Assembly: GCA_963731125.1 (NCBI GenBank)
Contig: CAVSVP010000020.1
Coordinates: forward strand, 1-64,000
Source of the DNA: CAVSVP01 sp963731125
GTDB taxonomy: Bacteria > Pseudomonadota > Gammaproteobacteria > Competibacterales > Competibacteraceae
Length of the DNA: 64,000 nucleotides
Direction of reading: 5' to 3'
Numbering within the stretch: position 1 is the stretch's first letter; the number at the start of each line of letters is the position of its first letter. The notes below the pieces were generated by a model. That model saw only the letters and a list, made by a program, of their open reading frames with translations, made no database searches and was not told the DNA's origin. Made by a program: the position numbers and the translations under genes. Positions 41,755 to 49,689 of this stretch are shown piece by piece.

Positions 41755-41860
41755 CTCCTCTCACCCTCTTTCCCCTTCAAGGGGAAAGGGAACCAATCTC
41801 TTAGCGTCAACCTCTTAACTCCCTCTCCCCTGGTGGGAGAGGGTTAGGGTGAGGGGGAAA
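41755..41860. repeat. Double-hairpin REP-like repeat upstream of rnfA
   Basis: Two hairpins, CTTTCCCCTT/AAGGGGAAAG (41768-41788) and CCCTCTCCC/GGGAGAGGG (41821-41843), are framed by CTCACCCTC and AGGGTGAGGG. Units of this CCCTCTCCC...GGGTTAGGGTGAGGG type are common extragenic palindromes in proteobacterial genomes. It lies in the 677-bp gap between argF and rnfA. The gap also has AT-rich DNA without a supported gene. Confidence 0.7.
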
Positions 41861-42118
41861 TGGCCAAAGTCCAGTTACTAAACCTAGCTTGCACACCGCA
41901 TCATTCAGCGTTTCTGTACGTCAGAAAATTTAGTATGACGACTGCGTAAGCCTTGCAGAGATTAAATCTCAACATAGAGAAGTTAATTTTTACACTAACA
42001 AGATTTTGCAGCGGCTGCTATACGGTTTTGTCCCAAGCATATTCTGTTTAGTCATAAAAAATTGATTTTTTGTTCCTATAGGCATTAAAACATCATGCCT
42101 CAATAATTCACTAGAACG

Positions 42119-42265
42119 CTTGCAAAAATGAGCGCCGCGGCCCCAGGCTGAAAGGTGTCACCGGCAGTGCAAAAAAAGGTGAGCGATAGGAGATCCCTGC
42201 CGAACGGCAGGGTTGGGCGGCGCTGCAACGTCCAGCCTGGGGAGCTAGCGTTTGACTGATGCAAG
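42119..42265. repeat. Structured ~150-bp dispersed repeat, copy 1
   Basis: The unit starts CTTGCA and ends TGCAAG. It contains a perfect 10-bp stem (42141-42150 with 42233-42242) and an inner hairpin CCTGCCG/CGGCAGG. It is homologous to 44221-44371. It lies just downstream of argF. It holds no ORF. Confidence 0.7.
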
Positions 42266-42322
42266 AAATTTTTAAGCACGGATAGCGCGTTTATGGGCTT
42301 TAGCAGCGTAACCTAAATTTGC

Positions 42323-43240
42323 CTAACTGCTGCGGTCAGCTGTCAGCAAGAATTCCAGCAGCGCTTTCTGGGAGTGTAGGCGGTTTTCCGCCTCGTCCCA
42401 TACCCTGCTCTGAGGACCATCGATGACTTCACTGCTAACCTCCTGGCCCCGGTGTGCGGGTAAACAGTGGAGAAAAATCGCATCCCGCTTTGCTGGTGCC
42501 ATTACCTGAGCATTCACTTGATAATCGGCGAAAACTTTCTCCCGCTGCTGACCTTCCTGCTCCTGCCCCATGCTCGCCCAAACATCGGTAGTTACGAGAT
42601 CCGCATTTCGCGCAGCCTCCCAAGGATCACGCACGATTTCCACGTGCGCAGCACAATTTTCCAACGACTTCGCAGCCGGTTCATAGCCCTCGGGGACGGC
42701 AATTCGTAAATAAAAATCGAACTGTCGAGCAGCAGTGATATAACTGTTGCACATATTGTTGCCGTCCCCTATCCAAGCAACGGTTTTCCCCTGGATCTCG
42801 CCTCGGTGTTCCAAGAAGGTTTGTACGCTGGCCAGCAGTTGACAGGGATGATGAAAATCGGTGAGTCCATTAATCACTGGCACTGAAGCACGCGACGCAA
42901 AACGCTCGAGAGTGGTATGAGCAAAGGTGCGCACCATGATAATGTCCAGCATGCTGGACAATACCCGTGCCGTGTCTTCAATGGGCTCACCCCGACCCAG
43001 CTGGGTATCCTGGGGGGAAAGAAAAATCGCGCTGCCACCCAGTTGAGCCATTCCAGCTTCGAAAGACACCCGGGTACGAGTGGAAGATTTCTCGAAGAGC
43101 ATACCCAATACTTTATGGGGAAAGGGAGCGTGGACTTCACCACGACGATGCATGGCTTTGAGGGCGATAGCACGCTTGAGCAAGCGCTGCAACTCCCGGG
43201 GCGTCATATCCAATAGGGTAAGAAAATGGCGTGGATTCAT
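42323..43240 (-). CDS. argF: Ornithine carbamoyltransferase
   Basis: The enzyme makes citrulline from ornithine and carbamoyl phosphate in arginine synthesis. It has the carbamoyl-phosphate-binding SSTRTR, the HPCQ motif, and the ornithine-binding HCLPAHRG; DVWASMGQE is also typical. I chose ATG 43240 because AGGAAG lies 7 bases upstream; a TTG six bases earlier is in frame. The 305-residue length is normal. It is the last gene after nusB on this strand. Confidence 0.96.
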   Translation of the reverse strand: MNPRHFLTLLDMTPRELQRLLKRAIALKAMHRRGEVHAPFPHKVLGMLFEKSSTRTRVSFEAGMAQLGGSAIFLSPQDTQLGRGEPIEDTARVLSSMLDIIMVRTFAHTTLERFASRASVPVINGLTDFHHPCQLLASVQTFLEHRGEIQGKTVAWIGDGNNMCNSYITAARQFDFYLRIAVPEGYEPAAKSLENCAAHVEIVRDPWEAARNADLVTTDVWASMGQEQEGQQREKVFADYQVNAQVMAPAKRDAIFLHCLPAHRGQEVSSEVIDGPQSRVWDEAENRLHSQKALLEFLLTADRSS

Positions 43241-43250
43241 GGGCAACTTC

Positions 43251-43703
43251 CTATAAACAGACCCTCATTTCTTGGGTACGCAATTGCTGAGCAGCTTTAT
43301 CGAGAACGCCATTAATAAAACGGTGCCCTTGCTCGGCACCAAATTTTTTTGCCATCTCCACCGCTTCGTTAATAACCACTCGATAAGGTACATCCGGCCG
43401 AAAGGCTAACTCGTAACCCGCGATACGCAGGATGGCGCGTTCCACCGGGTCCACCTGCTCCAAAGAACGATCGAGCAAAGGCTTAAGTGCCGTATCAATA
43501 GCGTCTATACGCTGCACCACTTGGTACAATAATTCCTGAAAATAAGCCACATCGGCTTTACCTATATCCTGATCCGCAAGAAACTGCGCGTTAATGATGC
43601 CCAGGTCCTGACCCGTCATTTGCCACTGGTAGAGGGCCTGCATGGCATAGCGTCGCGCCCAACTGCGTCCTCGGATAAAATGCTTCTTGACTGCGTCACG
43701 CAT
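43251..43703 (-). CDS. nusB: Transcription antitermination protein NusB
   Basis: NusB binds boxA RNA with NusE (S10) in rRNA antitermination. The 150-residue all-helical protein has RSWARRYAMQALYQWQ, VDPVERAILRIAGYEL, VPYRVVINEAVEMAKKFG and FINGVLDKAA, the full family pattern. It overlaps ribH by eight bases in the common ribH-nusB order. Confidence 0.96.
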   Translation of the reverse strand: MRDAVKKHFIRGRSWARRYAMQALYQWQMTGQDLGIINAQFLADQDIGKADVAYFQELLYQVVQRIDAIDTALKPLLDRSLEQVDPVERAILRIAGYELAFRPDVPYRVVINEAVEMAKKFGAEQGHRFINGVLDKAAQQLRTQEMRVCL

Positions 43704-44184
43704 TGTCTAAGCCTTCCAAACGACGCAGTAAACTGATCATCTCCAATACCGACAGTGCCGCGTCCACTCCCTTATTGCCGGCTTTAGTGCCAGCGCGCTC
43801 TACCGCCTGTTCAATGGTATCCACAGTGAGTACACCGAAACCCAGCGGAATATCATGATCCAATGACACCGCGGCCAGCCCTTTGGCACATTCCCCAGCA
43901 ACATAATCGAAATGCGGGGTCGCCCCCCGAATGACCGCTCCCACTGCAATAATGCCATCATAGCGTTCACTCGCCGCTAAACGTTGCGCAGCCAAAGGCA
44001 TTTCAAAAGCACCGGGAACCCGCACCACATCAATAGCCGTATCGGCAATGCCGTGCCGGCGTAGTGTATCGACGGCACCGGCCATCAGGCTCTCGACAAT
44101 AAAGCCGTTAAAGCGCGATGCCACAATGGCAAGGCGTGCCTTCTGAACGGTGTAATCACCCTCGTAAGTTTCAATATTTGACAT
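43696..44184 (-). CDS. ribH: 6,7-dimethyl-8-ribityllumazine synthase
   Basis: The enzyme condenses the pyrimidine amine and dihydroxybutanone phosphate, the penultimate step of riboflavin synthesis. Conserved pieces are VASRFNGFIVESLMAGA, VPGAFEMPLAAQ, GAVIRGATPHFDYVAGE and IPLGFGVLTVDTIEQA. It is 162 residues long. It is separated from ribBA by 220 bp holding copy 2 of the structured repeat. Confidence 0.96.
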   Translation of the reverse strand: MSNIETYEGDYTVQKARLAIVASRFNGFIVESLMAGAVDTLRRHGIADTAIDVVRVPGAFEMPLAAQRLAASERYDGIIAVGAVIRGATPHFDYVAGECAKGLAAVSLDHDIPLGFGVLTVDTIEQAVERAGTKAGNKGVDAALSVLEMISLLRRLEGLDNA

Positions 44185-44220
44185 GCTAATTTATTCCGGC
44201 AAAGTTCTAAGATTGGACCG

Positions 44221-44371
44221 TTTGCAAAAAAATGCGCTGAAGCACCGTGCTGGGTGGTTTCGCCGGCAGCGCACCGGGAAATGCGCGGTAGTAGCGAATC
44301 CCTGCCGGACGGCAGAGTTGAGCGGCGGTGACTTGTCCCAGCATGGATAGCTAAAAGCTGACTGATGCAAG
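44221..44371. repeat. Structured ~150-bp dispersed repeat, copy 2
   Basis: It has the same order of elements as copy 1. The outer stem (44245-44254 with 44337-44346) has different bases from copy 1 but still pairs at all ten positions, one as a G-T pair. The inner CTGCCG/CGGCAG hairpin is kept. It lies between ribBA and ribH and therefore in their likely transcript. Confidence 0.7.
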
Positions 44372-44404
44372 AGGTCTATTGCGGATGAACACAGTAAAAG
44401 ACAG

Positions 44405-45514
44405 TCAGGAAATATATTCCACCACCTCTAAATCAAAGCCGGAAAGTCCCGATATTCTCTTCGGCGCGCTCAATACCCGCATACGCCGGACCCCCAGATC
44501 GATTAAAATCTGTGCGCCAGTTCCGTAGGTGCGCAATTCTGAGCTGTGGTCGGCCGTGCGCAGGGAGGTGGCGCTACCGTCCTGAAACTGGTAAAGACGC
44601 ATGCGTCTTAGCAGTTCTTTGGGGTCTTCAGTCCTGGTCAGGATCACCACCACACCCGTTCTTTCCCGAGCGACTCGCTGCAGAGCATCCCGTAATGGCC
44701 AACCGCACTCCGGCAGCTGCGCCGAGAGCAGGTCACAAAGCGTATTTTGCACATGTACCCGTACCATAATCGGCTGTTCAGAGTTAACTACCCCTTTGAC
44801 CATCGCAAAATGCACGTTGTGATTGATAACATCTTGATAGGTTAGCACCTGAAAAAGTCCAAATTCCGTAGGCAGCCTACTTACCGCTACCCGCTCCACC
44901 GTCTGCTCCTTTTCCATCCGATAGCGAATGAGCTCCGCAATGGTGCCAATTTTTAAACCGTGATGTTGAGCAAAAGCTTCTAGATCCGGTCGCCGGGCCA
45001 TGGAGCCGTCTTCCTTAAGAATTTCCACAATGACTGCAGCCGGTTCTAGTCCCGCCAACCGGGTTAAATCACAACCCGCTTCAGTGTGTCCAGCGCGGGT
45101 CAGTACGCCACCCGGCTGAGCCATCAGCGGGAATATATGGCCTGGTTGTACCAAGTCTTCTGGTTGGGCGTTGGGAGCTACAGCGGTACGGACGGTGTGC
45201 GCACGATCATAGGCAGAAATGCCGGTAGTGACCCCTTCTGCCGCTTCGATGGAGACGGTAAAGTTAGTCGCGTTAGCAGCACCATTGTCACTTACCATGA
45301 GTGGCAAGCGCAATTGCTTGCAACGCTCCCGAGTCAGTGTTAGACAGATCAGGCCGCGGCCATAGCTGGCCATAAAGTTAATATCTTCGGGACGCACCAG
45401 GGGTGCCGCCATCAGTAAATCACCCTCATTCTCCCGGTCTTCATCGTCCATAATGATAACCATTTTGCCCTGGCGCAAATCTTCGAGAATTTCATCTATC
45501 GTGTTAAATGTCAT
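44405..45514 (-). CDS. ribBA: 3,4-dihydroxy-2-butanone-4-phosphate synthase with degenerate GTP cyclohydrolase II domain
   Basis: The N-terminal domain (about 1-200) is an intact RibB: MDDEDRENEGDLL, RGLICLTLT, RAHTVRTAV and HTEAGCDLTRLAG. It makes dihydroxybutanone phosphate from ribulose 5-phosphate. The C-terminal GTP-cyclohydrolase-II-like domain is decayed. Where the zinc-binding Cys of the active enzyme lie (HSEC and RCDCG in E. coli RibA), this protein has HVQN and LPECG, so two of three ligands are missing. It is thus probably a RibB only, as known for many Gammaproteobacteria, and a separate ribA is expected elsewhere. Confidence 0.93.
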   Translation of the reverse strand: MTFNTIDEILEDLRQGKMVIIMDDEDRENEGDLLMAAPLVRPEDINFMASYGRGLICLTLTRERCKQLRLPLMVSDNGAANATNFTVSIEAAEGVTTGISAYDRAHTVRTAVAPNAQPEDLVQPGHIFPLMAQPGGVLTRAGHTEAGCDLTRLAGLEPAAVIVEILKEDGSMARRPDLEAFAQHHGLKIGTIAELIRYRMEKEQTVERVAVSRLPTEFGLFQVLTYQDVINHNVHFAMVKGVVNSEQPIMVRVHVQNTLCDLLSAQLPECGWPLRDALQRVARERTGVVVILTRTEDPKELLRRMRLYQFQDGSATSLRTADHSSELRTYGTGAQILIDLGVRRMRVLSAPKRISGLSGFDLEVVEYIS

Positions 45515-45600
45515 GAATTACTTCGCTTTCGGCCAACAGGAATGCCATCCGCAAATTTTTGGTCACCTAACGATGACTGAGCAATCTTAGCTTTCCATTA

Positions 45601-46254
45601 TCACAGAAATCCTCGTTCCCGAAGCAAGGCCTCCGACAATTGGCCATCCGCTTGAGCAGCTTGCCCTCCCATGAGTAACCGCTCCAGGTAACGCGCAATA
45701 AGATCTACCTCCAAATTCACCCGACAGCCCACCTGATAACCAGAAATGGTCGTTTCTTGCTGCGTGTGCGGAACGATGTTAAGTCCAAATAGCATTCCCG
45801 TCACATGATTCACCGTAAGACTAACGCCGTCGATACAAATAGAGCCTTTTGCGGCGATATACCGGGCAAGTGCGCTAGGGGCCTGAATCTGAAGTCGCCA
45901 GGAACGGCCCTCTGGCCGATAATCAGTAACCCGCCCAATACCATCTACGTGGCCGCTCACCAAATGCCCTCCCATCCGTGTCGTGGGCGTTAACGCACGC
46001 TCAAGGTTGACTGCCGCGCCGGGTAACAACTCACCCAACACCGTACAAACTAATGTTTCCTGAGACACATCGGCCCAAAACCCATCGCTTGTCAACTTGA
46101 CTGCAGTGAGACATACTCCGCTTACGGCAACACTGTCGCCCGGTTTGACACCGTTCAGGTCCAGCTTGCCGGTCGCTATACGTAGGCGCATATCGATACC
46201 GTGCGACTCTTTAGCTACCACCTTACCCACTGCTTCAATAATACCTGTAAACAT
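45601..46254 (-). CDS. ribE: Riboflavin synthase alpha subunit
   Basis: The enzyme dismutates two lumazine molecules to riboflavin. The two lumazine-binding repeats each show the family pattern: MFTGIIEAVGKV at the start, GDSVAVSGVCLTAV (first repeat) and GSICIDGVSLTVNHV (second repeat), with GHLVSGHVDGIG between. The length of 217 is normal. It sits in the ribD-ribE-ribBA-ribH row. Confidence 0.96.
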   Translation of the reverse strand: MFTGIIEAVGKVVAKESHGIDMRLRIATGKLDLNGVKPGDSVAVSGVCLTAVKLTSDGFWADVSQETLVCTVLGELLPGAAVNLERALTPTTRMGGHLVSGHVDGIGRVTDYRPEGRSWRLQIQAPSALARYIAAKGSICIDGVSLTVNHVTGMLFGLNIVPHTQQETTISGYQVGCRVNLEVDLIARYLERLLMGGQAAQADGQLSEALLRERGFL

Positions 46255-46374
46255 CGTATCACCCGTTTACCTAAGCTGACCGTCGCAGCCCGGCATTATG
46301 ATTGCCGTAGCCGGCAAATGTTCTTGGCAAATTCCATCTACGCCCAGCGGAACCGGTCTTGCACAAACTCTCAG

Positions 46375-47490
46375 TTACGGCGCAACGTCCAGTGAGTTTG
46401 TCGGCCGGATCGTAATACGCCAATCACGTCCCACAGCGCGAATATCTTCTATATCCAAGGCAATACTCTCACTCATCCGTGTTAACTCCGGCAAATGAAA
46501 TAATCCGCGAGCGTTATCTCCCATCAGCCGTGGGGCCATATAAATGACCAATTCATCGATTAGGCCTGCCTGTAACATGGCGCCGGCCAGAGTCGCTCCG
46601 CATTCCAACTGGACTTCATTCACCTCTCGGTGAGCTAATTCCGTCACCACCGTTAGCAAATTTAGGCCTCTGCCATGCCTTGCCACAGCCTGAATCTGTG
46701 CACCCACTGACCGTAACGGAGGATAACCGGTTTCATCCGTCACGGCCGTAAAAATCAGCACCTGACCCTCTTCAGCGAAAATCCGGGCAGCGGGCGGTGT
46801 CATCAGTTCCGGATCGAGGATCACTCGCAATGGCTGACGAGTCTTATGGGCGTCAGCGAGGCGAACGGTTAACCTGGGATCATCCGCTAGCACCGTCGCC
46901 GCCCCAGCCATAATGGCTGATGCACGGGCACGTAAGGATTGCACATCCCTACGCGCCGCTGCACTGGTAATCCACTGACTTTCGCCAGAAGCCATGGCCG
47001 TACGGCCGTCTAAGCTCATTGCCAATTTACAGCGGACGAATGGTCGCTGCTCACGCATGCGCAATACAAAACCCGGGTTTAAGACCCGGGCCTCGGCTTC
47101 CATAGCCCCGCATTCCACAGTGACACCAGCAGCGCGCAAATGTGCCAGTCCTTTACCAGCCACTTTGGGATTAGGATCTTCCATCGCAATCACGGCTCGC
47201 TCAATCCCTGCCGCCAGCATAGCGTGGGTGCAAGGTGGAGTCCGACCATAGTGACAGCAAGGTTCTAGGGTAATGTAAGCGGTAGCACCATGTGCCTGTC
47301 TGCCCGCCACCTCCAGGGCAATCACTTCAGCATGGGCTTCGCCGGCACAGACATGCCAGCCTTCGCCGACAATCGCACCATTTTTAACAACTACACATCC
47401 CACCCGCGGATTAGGATCTGTGGTATAGAGGCCCCGCTGTGCCAAGATCAGAGCACGGGCCATGTAGCGATAATCTTGGGCATCGATCAT
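46375..47490 (-). CDS. ribD: Bifunctional pyrimidine deaminase/reductase RibD
   Basis: RibD performs the deamination and side-chain reduction steps of riboflavin synthesis. The deaminase domain has the zinc site HAE and PCCHYGRTPPC (about residues 45-85). The reductase domain has RCKLAMSLDGRTAM and a late VECGATLAG-like segment (LECGATLAGAML). I chose ATG 47490 (MIDAQDYRYMARAL); an in-frame TTG 18 bases earlier is possible. It lies between nrdR and ribE. Confidence 0.95.
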   Translation of the reverse strand: MIDAQDYRYMARALILAQRGLYTTDPNPRVGCVVVKNGAIVGEGWHVCAGEAHAEVIALEVAGRQAHGATAYITLEPCCHYGRTPPCTHAMLAAGIERAVIAMEDPNPKVAGKGLAHLRAAGVTVECGAMEAEARVLNPGFVLRMREQRPFVRCKLAMSLDGRTAMASGESQWITSAAARRDVQSLRARASAIMAGAATVLADDPRLTVRLADAHKTRQPLRVILDPELMTPPAARIFAEEGQVLIFTAVTDETGYPPLRSVGAQIQAVARHGRGLNLLTVVTELAHREVNEVQLECGATLAGAMLQAGLIDELVIYMAPRLMGDNARGLFHLPELTRMSESIALDIEDIRAVGRDWRITIRPTNSLDVAP

Positions 47491-47513
47491 AACTGGTGAA
47501 AAGGACAAAAAAT

Positions 47514-47996
47514 TTATTTGCGCACAGGGGAAGGCTTGGCAGACAGCGTCTGCTGCAGCCGCTCAACCTCCTCACGAAAAGCGTTCACATCCTGAAAGCT
47601 GCGGTATACGGAGGCAAAACGTACATAGGCCACCTGGTCTAAATCGCGTAGCTCTTCCATGACCCATTCCCCTAGCTGCCGGGCATTGAATTCCCGCTCG
47701 CCGCTGGCACGAGAACGATCTGTAATGCGCTGAACAACATCCTCCACTTGTTCGGTACTTACCGGACGCTTTTCTAGAGCACGCAACATGCCGGCACGCA
47801 ACTTATCCTCATTAAATGCTTCGCGACGTCCATCCCGTTTGACGACCCGAGGCATGACTAATTCCGCTACCTCATAAGTGGTAAAGCGGGCGCCGCACTC
47901 GAGACATTCGCGGCGGCGCCGCACTTTTTTTCCGTCATGGGAGAGACGAGAATCAACCACTCGGGTCTCCACCGCCACGCAAAAGGGACAACGCAT
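47514..47996 (-). CDS. nrdR: Transcriptional repressor NrdR
   Basis: NrdR represses ribonucleotide reductase genes. The N-terminal zinc ribbon (CPFC...CLECG) is followed by RRRRECLECGARFTTYE and an ATP-cone domain (VMPRVVKRDGRREAFNEDKL). The 160-residue length is normal. It lies 29 bp after glyA and just before ribD, a conserved order. Confidence 0.97.
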   Translation of the reverse strand: MRCPFCVAVETRVVDSRLSHDGKKVRRRRECLECGARFTTYEVAELVMPRVVKRDGRREAFNEDKLRAGMLRALEKRPVSTEQVEDVVQRITDRSRASGEREFNARQLGEWVMEELRDLDQVAYVRFASVYRSFQDVNAFREEVERLQQTLSAKPSPVRK

Positions 47997-48025
47997 TCAG
48001 TTAATCCCAAGCCAAGCCATTTGAC

Positions 48026-49282
48026 CTAGCCATAGACGGGAAAGCGGGCGCAGAGTTGCTGGACCTGCTCCCGCACCCGGGCGCTGGTGGCTTCATCGTC
48101 GAGCTGATCCAGGATATCGCACATCCAACCGGCCAGCTGCCGACATTCCGCCTGCGCAAAGCCCCGCGTCGTCACCGCCGGGGTCCCCACCCGAATGCCA
48201 CTGGTGACAAACGGCGACTGCGGGTCATTGGGCACCGCATTTTTGTTCACCGTGATGTGCGCCCGCTCCAACGCCGCATCCGCCGCCTTGCCGGTCAGCC
48301 CCTGGGCCGTCAGATCCACCAAAAACAGATGGTTATCCGTCCCCCCCGAGACAATCCGATACCCCCGCTCCAGAAATACCCCCACCATCGCCCGCGCGTT
48401 GGCCACCACCTGGCGCTGATACGTGCGAAACTCCGGCTGCAGCGCCTCCTGAAACGCCACCGCCTTGGCCGCAATCACATGCATCAGCGGCCCCCCCTGA
48501 AGCCCCGGAAACACCCGCGCATTGAGCCGCTTCTCCAGCTCCGCGTTGCCCCCCCGCGCCACGATCAGCCCCCCCCGCGGTCCCCGCAGCGTCTTGTGCG
48601 TGGTGCTCGTCACCACATCCGCCACCCCCACCGGGTTCGGATACAGCCCCGCCGCCACCAGCCCCGCCACGTGCGCCATGTCCACCACCAGGTACGCCCC
48701 CACCGTATCCGCAATCGCCCGAAACCGCTCCCAGTCCAGCACCCGCGAATACGCCGAAAACCCCGCCACTAGCACCCGCGGCCGACACTCCCGCGCCAGC
48801 GCCTCCACCTGCCCGTAGTCCACTTCCCCCGTCGCCTCATCCAGCCCGTACTGCACCGCCCGGTACAGCTTACCCGAAAAGCTCGGCTTCGCCCCGTGCG
48901 TCAGGTGTCCCCCGTGCGCCAGACTCATCCCCAGCAGCGTCTCCCCCGGCTCCAGCAGCGCCATATACGCCGCCGCATTCGCCTGCGAGCCCGAGTGCGG
49001 CTGCACGTTCGCATACCCCGCCCCAAACAACTCCCGCGCCCGCTCCACCGCCAGCCGCTCCACCACGTCCACATACTCGCAGCCCCCGTAGTAGCGCTTG
49101 CCCGGATAGCCTTCAGCATATTTGTTCGTCAGCACCGTCCCCTGCGCCTCCAGCACCCGTGGACTGGCATAATTCTCCGACGCAATCAGCTCCACGTGCG
49201 CCTCCTGACGCCGCGCTTCCGCCTCCAGCGCCGCCCATAACGCCTCATCAAAACCGGCTATTCGCATCTTGTTGTTAAACAT
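48026..49282 (-). CDS. glyA: Serine hydroxymethyltransferase
   Basis: This pyridoxal-phosphate enzyme interconverts serine and glycine with tetrahydrofolate. The PLP Lys is in VVTSTTHKTLRGPRGG (about residue 230); LIASENYASPRVLEAQGT and YAEGYPGKRYYGGCEYVD are family signatures. The length of 418 is normal. Between about 48150 and 49260 the base composition and third positions are far more GC-rich than in nrdR, ribD or the kinase gene next door. Confidence 0.97.
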   Translation of the reverse strand: MFNNKMRIAGFDEALWAALEAEARRQEAHVELIASENYASPRVLEAQGTVLTNKYAEGYPGKRYYGGCEYVDVVERLAVERARELFGAGYANVQPHSGSQANAAAYMALLEPGETLLGMSLAHGGHLTHGAKPSFSGKLYRAVQYGLDEATGEVDYGQVEALARECRPRVLVAGFSAYSRVLDWERFRAIADTVGAYLVVDMAHVAGLVAAGLYPNPVGVADVVTSTTHKTLRGPRGGLIVARGGNAELEKRLNARVFPGLQGGPLMHVIAAKAVAFQEALQPEFRTYQRQVVANARAMVGVFLERGYRIVSGGTDNHLFLVDLTAQGLTGKAADAALERAHITVNKNAVPNDPQSPFVTSGIRVGTPAVTTRGFAQAECRQLAGWMCDILDQLDDEATSARVREQVQQLCARFPVYG

Positions 49283-49689
49283 GTCGATTCCTCGAAAACC
49301 AGCTGAATGCTAAACCGTTGTGGCGTCACTCCAGACAACTTTTTGAAATAAAAGTTGATTCTATACCGCCTAACGATTAGATACAGAACGTTTTAGCAAA
49401 ATCCACAGAAGATTAAGACATTCTTTGCACGCATTCCGCTCTAAGAAATATAAAGATGGCTACGAAGCGCTAGAAGATTGTTGACAGTATTTTACCTTTT
49501 TAGAGCATAACGGCTAAGAATAAAGGCATAATTCACATTACTTGTAGAGTCCTCAGGGCAAGTTATATATTCTATAGCTAAATATGGGAGCCTGACTCGC
49601 CGCGCAAAAAGCTTTGCGTGCAGGCAGCAAGACATATCGCTAACTCGACACCTGAGGCCTTGCTGATAAACCCAAAGGGAATGATTTCA

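Noticed and set aside
41755..41860. CRISPR-like repeats before rnfA
   Set aside because: There are only two different hairpins and no regular spacer pattern; it fits a REP-type palindrome.
44185..44404. FMN riboswitch before ribH
   Set aside because: The conserved RFN-element segments are absent on both strands; the DNA is a copy of the dispersed structured repeat also found after argF.
48056..48818. Long plus-strand and alternative minus-strand frames inside glyA
   Set aside because: They are open only because of the extreme GC content; they encode Arg/Pro/Gly-rich low-complexity sequence opposite or beside a clear GlyA frame.
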